A stretch of 18,591 nucleotides of DNA. Origin: Ruminococcus_C sp963590855. GTDB lineage: Bacteria; Bacillota; Clostridia; Oscillospirales; Ruminococcaceae. Numbering within the stretch: position 1 is the first letter of the stretch; every line of letters begins with the position of its first letter. The notes under the pieces were generated by a model. It searched no databases, was not told where the DNA came from, and was given only the letters and a program-made list of their open reading frames with translations. Location of the stretch: assembly GCA_963590855.1 (NCBI GenBank), contig CAVAQT010000040.1, positions 1 to 18,591 of the forward strand, read 5' to 3'. The position numbers and the translations under genes were made by a program. Below are positions 15,321 to 18,591 of this stretch, piece after piece.

Positions 15321-15362
15321 GGATTGACCGCCGGTAGACCTTTCGGTACGCTCGTGATACCT

Positions 15363-15391
15363 ATTATAGCAAAATCGGACGATCCTGTCAA
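15363..15391 (-). promoter_or_regulatory. Perfect sigma-A promoter of the toxin mRNA
   Basis: Minus strand TTGACA (15386-15391), 17-base spacer, TATAAT (15363-15368), leaving a leader of about 80 nt before the toxin ATG. It faces the antitoxin promoter at 15053-15081. Confidence 0.88.
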
Positions 15392-15428
15392 GATTTTGAC
15401 AGAACGGCTTTGTAGGATACAGCCATTC

Positions 15429-15501
15429 GCGGGTATCATATAGAAACAGCCGCCTTATGTGAAAGTAGGGCGGCTATTTCTCTTTTGTATTGCGGGTATC
15501 A
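15429..15501. repeat. Partial duplicate of the toxin/antitoxin terminator flanked by 10-bp direct repeats
   Basis: 15446-15494 is nearly identical to 15141-15191: the same CCGCCTTATGTGA loop, GGCGGCTATTTCTCTTTT and TGTATTGCG. It is bracketed by GCGGGTATCA at 15429-15438 and 15492-15501. Read on the minus strand it retains the end and stop of a toxin reading frame but no body, no start and no antitoxin promoter. Confidence 0.7.
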
Positions 15502-15518
15502 CTGCACAGTATACTGAC

Positions 15519-15560
15519 AAAAAGCGGACAGTTCCCGGTTTGGGAAGCTGTCCGCTTTTT
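15519..15560. terminator. Strong terminator downstream of the GH5 gene
   Basis: AAAAAGCGGACAG-TTCCC and GGGAAGCTGTCCGCTTTTT form an almost perfect stem (one bulged base) with a small GGTTT loop. T-runs occur on both strands. It lies about 70 bp past the glycosidase stop codon. Confidence 0.88.
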
Positions 15561-15631
15561 GCAGAATGTTTATGCGAGCATGTTCCATGAATACACATGC
15601 AAAACAGGCTCATATGAAGTTTATGAAATTG

Positions 15632-16978
15632 TCATGCAGTCAACAGCTGCCGCAGGCGTGCCAGATCCATTCCGTTGACTACGCCGTCTCCGGTGCAGTC
15701 TGCCGCCTTTGCAGCCGGTTCAGAAAGTGCCTTTGCGCCCAGGAGATACTGCGCCAGCACCACAGCATCCGCCGCAGAAACCGCGCCGTCCTGGTTGCAG
15801 TCGCCTGTGAGCGTCTCCGGTTTCTCGCTGCCCTTTACCGCCAGAAGCTGCTGCATCAGTGTATCATCATACATCTTGCAGCTGCTCCGGTCGTAGTGCA
15901 GGTCTGTAATATCCCACAGCACCGGGCACATATCCCGGGAATAGCCCGCCTCACAGACGGAGGACAGGAACTTCCGGACAGATTCTTCTTCCTTGTTCTT
16001 CTTCGGGCAGCCGTATTCGCCGATAATTACCGGGATGCCCTGATCCACAAAGGTAGTTTTCAGCAGATCCATATTGCGGTTCAATTCCTGATAGTCGGCG
16101 TCTGTGCCCCAGGTGGAGCGCATTTTGCCCCAGTCTGCGTCCTCTTCCAGAATGGCAAAGCCGGAGGGGGTATAATAATGCACCGAAACAGCGCAGCGGT
16201 TTGCCGGATCGTCCGGCATCTGGAACAGACTGTCACAGGTCAGCTCCACATCAGTATTATAGCCGGAAATGAGCAGGTGGCGCTGAGGATTATTGCCGCC
16301 GGATGCGCGGATAATGTCTACAAAGGTCTGGTTGATCTCATTGACCAGGGCATAGGACTCCGCCTTGCCCTCTGTGCCGCCCCAGCGGTTCCAGAGACTC
16401 TCCCAGCCCAGTTCCTCGTTCTGGGACTCAAAGACAAGGTAGTCGCTGTAATCGGCAAAAGCGTCGCTGACCTGTGTCCAGATCCGCTTGTACTTTTCCA
16501 TGCAGTTTTCCTTGTCCGTGGGGAAATTCGCCATCCAGCCGCCGTCATAGTGCAGGTTCAGGATGACGTAGAGACCGCAGTCCATCGCCCAGTCCACGAC
16601 CTCGCGGACAGCCGAAAGATACTGGTCGCTGATGGTGTAGTTATCGCCCATCAGATTTGTCCACGCCACCGGAACACGGAGGGTGTCAAAGCCGGCGTCG
16701 GCATAGCCCTGGATCATCTGCTGCGTAATTACCGGGCTGCCCCAGGCAGTCTCATAGGATTCCGGCGTACCGTCGCCCCACTTGTCGATCCAGTCGCCGC
16801 AGGATTCATAAGTGTTTCCCAGATTGATGCCGATGCCCATATCCTTGACCAACTGGGCAGTGGTGATGTCCCGCATCGGGGTCTGGTTCTGGGGCAGCGC
16901 CGATACAGAGATCGACGCGGTGCAGGTGCACCAAAGCATTCCGGCAGCAACTGCGCCGGCAAATACATGTTTCATCAT
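15632..16978 (-). CDS. Secreted GH5 glycoside hydrolase with C-terminal type I dockerin (cellulosomal cellulase-like)
   Basis: Extracellular enzyme of 448 aa cutting beta-1,4-glucan or a related glycan. It has a signal peptide (1-27, cut near SVSA-LP), a GH5 domain (about 40-380) and a dockerin (392-448). GINLGNT (50-56), HYD (143-145), the acid/base E188 in SQNE, HYY (267-269) and the nucleophile E321 in IIGEYG fit clan GH-A family 5. NE is followed by Glu rather than the usual Pro. The two dockerin repeats are D-C-N-Q-D-G (393-398, D404) and D-C-T-G-D-G (427-432, D438). They would bind calcium and dock the enzyme on a cohesin scaffoldin. AAGGGA is seven bases before the first ATG. An AraC regulator gene lies 63 bp upstream, so regulation by substrate is likely. 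Cellulase, xyloglucanase or mannanase activity cannot be separated by eye. Confidence 0.92.
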   Translation of the reverse strand: MMKHVFAGAVAAGMLWCTCTASISVSALPQNQTPMRDITTAQLVKDMGIGINLGNTYESCGDWIDKWGDGTPESYETAWGSPVITQQMIQGYADAGFDTLRVPVAWTNLMGDNYTISDQYLSAVREVVDWAMDCGLYVILNLHYDGGWMANFPTDKENCMEKYKRIWTQVSDAFADYSDYLVFESQNEELGWESLWNRWGGTEGKAESYALVNEINQTFVDIIRASGGNNPQRHLLISGYNTDVELTCDSLFQMPDDPANRCAVSVHYYTPSGFAILEEDADWGKMRSTWGTDADYQELNRNMDLLKTTFVDQGIPVIIGEYGCPKKNKEEESVRKFLSSVCEAGYSRDMCPVLWDITDLHYDRSSCKMYDDTLMQQLLAVKGSEKPETLTGDCNQDGAVSAADAVVLAQYLLGAKALSEPAAKAADCTGDGVVNGMDLARLRQLLTA

Positions 16979-16991
16979 AGTCTTTTCCCTT

Positions 16992-17006
16992 GCGGCAAAA
17001 TGCCGC
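16992..17006 (-). other. Compact hairpin between the AraC-type gene and the GH5 gene
   Basis: GCGGCA-TTT-TGCCGC on the transcript stands just before the GH5 ribosome site, with no T-run after it. It is unlikely to be a terminator. It may protect or separately stabilise the glycosidase message after cleavage. Confidence 0.5.
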
Positions 17007-17041
17007 GGATGCTCACCCCACCGGGTGTCTGCAAAAACAGA

Positions 17042-17857
17042 TCAGGCAGATGTCGCCATGCGCGATGTCAGCCGTCCCTGCTTGCGGAAATCACTGGGCG
17101 TGCTGCCGCAGTTTTTCTTGAACTGCCGCAGAAAGCTGTAGGTACAGCCATAGCCGCACTGCTCCGCGATCTCGCCTACGGTCAGACCGGTGGACGAGAG
17201 CAGCTCCTTGGCGCGCTGCATTTTGGCACAGGTCACGTCTGTCATCACAGTAACGCCGAAGGTCTTTTTATACAAATGCTGCAAGCCAGAGCGGCTCATG
17301 CGGACGAAATCCAGCATGGAATCCACCGTGCCGAACTGCTCCGGCGTCTGGTAGATCCGCATCCGCAGATAGGTCAGCTGTTGGTTGTTGTCCTTCAGCT
17401 GCAGGGTGCTGTGATGATCGCCGGCGCAGTATTCCCGGCGGATCTTCATCAGCAGGATGCTGGCATACTGGTGCTCGATCTCGCTGTGCATCAGCTCCGC
17501 GGAATAGTGCTCATACGCCATCTTGCGGATCAGATCCGACAGCTCGGCGGCGTTCTGCGTCTGCATGGGCGTATCAAAAGGCATGCCCTCATTGCGCAGC
17601 GCGATTTCCTCCTCCGGCGTCATGCTGCAATAAAACCAGTCATCGGTGTAGATGCCGTTTTCTGCTTCATAGCGGCAGGCAGTGTGCGGGGTGAAAAATA
17701 CGATCGTGTTCTTTTCCAGACGCAACTTTTTCCCATTCAATAAAAATCGTGCAGGCGTTTTCACCAGAAGGAACAGATAACAGCCCGGCCCGTCCGGATA
17801 GTCCATCACAAAATCTGCACCGTGGGAGTAGTTGTGTCCGATCACTCCAATTTTCAT
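17042..17857 (-). CDS. AraC-family transcriptional regulator
   Basis: A 271 aa regulator. The N-terminal part (about 1-140) is a beta-rich, probably ligand-binding, cupin-like domain with aromatic/His content. The C-terminal AraC double helix-turn-helix (about 170-262) shows the first helix pair around SRSGLQHLYKKTFG and the second around TVGEIAEQCGYGCTYSFLRQFKKNCGSTPSDFRKQ, the typical family ending. The start is the ATG at 17855-17857 with AAAGGAG seven bases upstream. A 44-codon in-frame extension covering the promoter is rejected. It is transcribed from the promoter at 17957-17985 and followed after 63 bp by the GH5 gene, so it probably controls that gene and possibly itself in response to a plant-derived sugar. 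Confidence 0.9.
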   Translation of the reverse strand: MKIGVIGHNYSHGADFVMDYPDGPGCYLFLLVKTPARFLLNGKKLRLEKNTIVFFTPHTACRYEAENGIYTDDWFYCSMTPEEEIALRNEGMPFDTPMQTQNAAELSDLIRKMAYEHYSAELMHSEIEHQYASILLMKIRREYCAGDHHSTLQLKDNNQQLTYLRMRIYQTPEQFGTVDSMLDFVRMSRSGLQHLYKKTFGVTVMTDVTCAKMQRAKELLSSTGLTVGEIAEQCGYGCTYSFLRQFKKNCGSTPSDFRKQGRLTSRMATSA

Positions 17858-17956
17858 GTCGTTCTCCTTTGCGTTCGGCGGATTTTCCTGATTTTTCCCG
17901 GAGAACATGGAAAAAATCCCGAAAAATCCAAATAAAAGTACAATTGCATTGACTCT

Positions 17957-17985
17957 ATTATAGCATGATTCTCCGGAAGATGCAA
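17957..17985 (-). promoter_or_regulatory. Promoter of the araC-GH5 operon
   Basis: Minus strand TTGCAT (17980-17985), 17-base spacer, TATAAT (17957-17962). The -35 box departs from consensus, as expected for a promoter that needs an activator. Confidence 0.7.
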
Positions 17986-18007
17986 CCACAGATGTTGCTT
18001 ATTTTTC

Positions 18008-18060
18008 GCACAAATTGTGCAAAGCAGCAGAATCTTGCATCGCAAAAATCGTGCAAAGCA
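18008..18060. promoter_or_regulatory. Candidate AraC-regulator binding region
   Basis: Just upstream of the -35 box lie the perfect palindrome GCACAA-A-TTGTGC (18008-18020) and two exact direct repeats GTGCAAAGCA (18017-18026 and 18051-18060) with a 34-bp period, about three helical turns. AraC-type activators often bind direct repeats at this place. The remainder of 18061-18197 shows no gene. Confidence 0.5.
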
Positions 18061-18197
18061 ATATCATTCTATCAAAATCGTATGCAAAACCCGAATCCCC
18101 GGCGGCACACTCCACGGCGACGGCAGGTTTCTGTTTTTTGCACAAGAAGTGCCCCGGTTTCGGAACAGATCTTTTCACATGTTTTGTAAAAAGGCTC

Positions 18198-18226
18198 TTG
18201 ACAAATACCCCTACAGGGTATATAAT
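18198..18226 (+). promoter_or_regulatory. Sigma-A promoter of the copper-chaperone-like gene
   Basis: TTGACA (18198-18203), 17-base spacer, TATAAT (18221-18226): perfect consensus, so tight repression is expected. The spacer contains the operator at 18205-18221. Confidence 0.9.
18205..18221. promoter_or_regulatory. CsoR-type operator overlapping the promoter spacer
   Basis: ATACCC-CTACA-GGGTAT is a perfect 6-bp inverted repeat between the -35 and -10 boxes. CsoR-family repressors bind TACCC-N-GGGTA palindromes, for example at copper operons of Bacillus. Binding here would block RNA polymerase until Cu(I), or another CsoR-family ligand, is sensed. The repressor gene is not in the window. Confidence 0.75.
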
Positions 18227-18261
18227 AGAGGCGTACCATAACGAGAAAGGCGGTAACGATC

Positions 18262-18513
18262 ATGGTAAAGACAACATTAAAAATCGACGGTATGATGTGC
18301 AGCATGTGCGAAGCACATATGAACGACCTGGTGCGCCAGAACTGCAACGTAAAAAAGGTGACTTCTTCTGCAAAGAACGGTGAGACGGTCATCATCAGTG
18401 AAGCGCCGGTAGATATCTCCATGCTGGACAAGGAGATCAAGGGCATCGGCTATACCCTGCTCTCTCACGAAAGTGAACCGTATGAGAAAAAGGGCCTCTT
18501 CCACCGGAAGTAA
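18262..18513 (+). CDS. Small HMA-domain metal-binding protein (CopZ-like)
   Basis: An 83 aa cytoplasmic heavy-metal-associated domain protein, probably a Cu(I) chaperone. The metal site is C13-S-M-C16 in the loop after the first strand (DGMMCSMCEAHM). The beta-alpha-beta-beta-alpha-beta order can be followed to about residue 68, then a short charged tail. AAAGGCGG lies eight bases before the ATG. The CsoR-type operator in its promoter supports a copper role independently of the protein sequence. A P-type ATPase (CopA) would be expected downstream, beyond the window. A role with another thiophilic metal is possible. Confidence 0.88.
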   Translation: MVKTTLKIDGMMCSMCEAHMNDLVRQNCNVKKVTSSAKNGETVIISEAPVDISMLDKEIKGIGYTLLSHESEPYEKKGLFHRK

Positions 18514-18591
18514 GAACCTGTCTTCACAAGAAATATGTGTGGATTTTCGAGCATAATTTTGTTGCAGACAAGGCAAAAATACGCAGGCGGG
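18514..18591 (+). other. Unassigned tail, possible left part of another intergenic repeat
   Basis: The last 78 bases contain no gene start with a ribosome site. The sequence begins AACCTGTCTTCACAAGAAAT right after the stop codon and could be the end of a second palindromic element, but its partner arm would lie outside the window. Confidence 0.25.

Larger units (their letters stand above)
15093..15353. repeat. Inverted leader repeats flanking the toxin gene
   Basis: On the plus strand GAGCGTACCGAA (15093-15104), GGCGGTCA (15106-15113) and CTCCCG (15114-15119). On the minus strand the same three blocks in the same order: 15353-15342, 15332-15325 and 15318-15313. The toxin leader has extra bases between blocks. 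The two promoters also have partly similar spacers, so a promoter-plus-leader unit seems to have been duplicated in inverse orientation. Confidence 0.75.

Noticed and set aside
15566..17743. A 725-codon open frame on the plus strand.
   Set aside because: It lies opposite the GH5 and AraC genes, which have clear domains, ribosome sites and promoters. Its composition is that of an antisense shadow in GC-rich DNA.

Overview
The window is chromosomal DNA of a Gram-positive anaerobe of the class Clostridia, most likely a cellulosome-forming Ruminococcus-type member of the Oscillospiraceae. This rests on a secreted GH5 glycosidase with a C-terminal type I dockerin, a SpoIID homologue, strong GGAGG-type ribosome sites, consensus sigma-A promoters, a GC content above 50% by eye, and the order yqhQ-like, prmC, recA, recX. 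The species cannot be fixed from the sequence alone. R. champanellensis or a close relative would fit.

Layout. 1-70 is a dispersed palindromic repeat. 115-1137 (-) is an aldose 1-epimerase-like gene with its own promoter. 1312-1525 holds an sRNA-like unit, a decayed toxin-like ORF and the terminator of the next operon. 1567-10660 is one long minus-strand series, transcribed from high to low coordinates: OmpR-type response regulator, histidine kinase, YqhQ/DUF1385 membrane protein, prmC, recA, recX, Thr-rich polysaccharide deacetylase, a 172-bp MITE-like palindrome, rimO and pgsA. Many of these genes overlap or are separated by under 60 bp. 10661-11023 has no credible gene and holds two palindromic repeat elements.

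11024-13725 (-) is a citrate synthase followed by an overlapping lipoprotein gene with DxDGD repeats, both read from a consensus promoter at 13758-13786. A spoIID-like gene (13852-14907, +) diverges from it. 14908-15561 contains the most interesting unit: a 34-codon hydrophobic peptide gene (-) with its own perfect promoter, faced by a second perfect promoter on + that makes a short antisense RNA. The two share a bidirectional terminator. This is the layout of a type I toxin-antitoxin module. It has an SD-sequestering hairpin and an inverted duplication of the leader, and both a partial copy next door and a decayed copy at 1312-1487 are present.

15632-17857 (-) is an AraC-type regulator followed by the dockerin-bearing GH5 enzyme, probably co-transcribed and dedicated to plant-polysaccharide breakdown. 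18198-18513 (+) is a CopZ-like metal-binding protein gene. Its promoter carries a CsoR-type operator between the -35 and -10 boxes, so it is probably the first gene of a copper-efflux operon that continues past the window.
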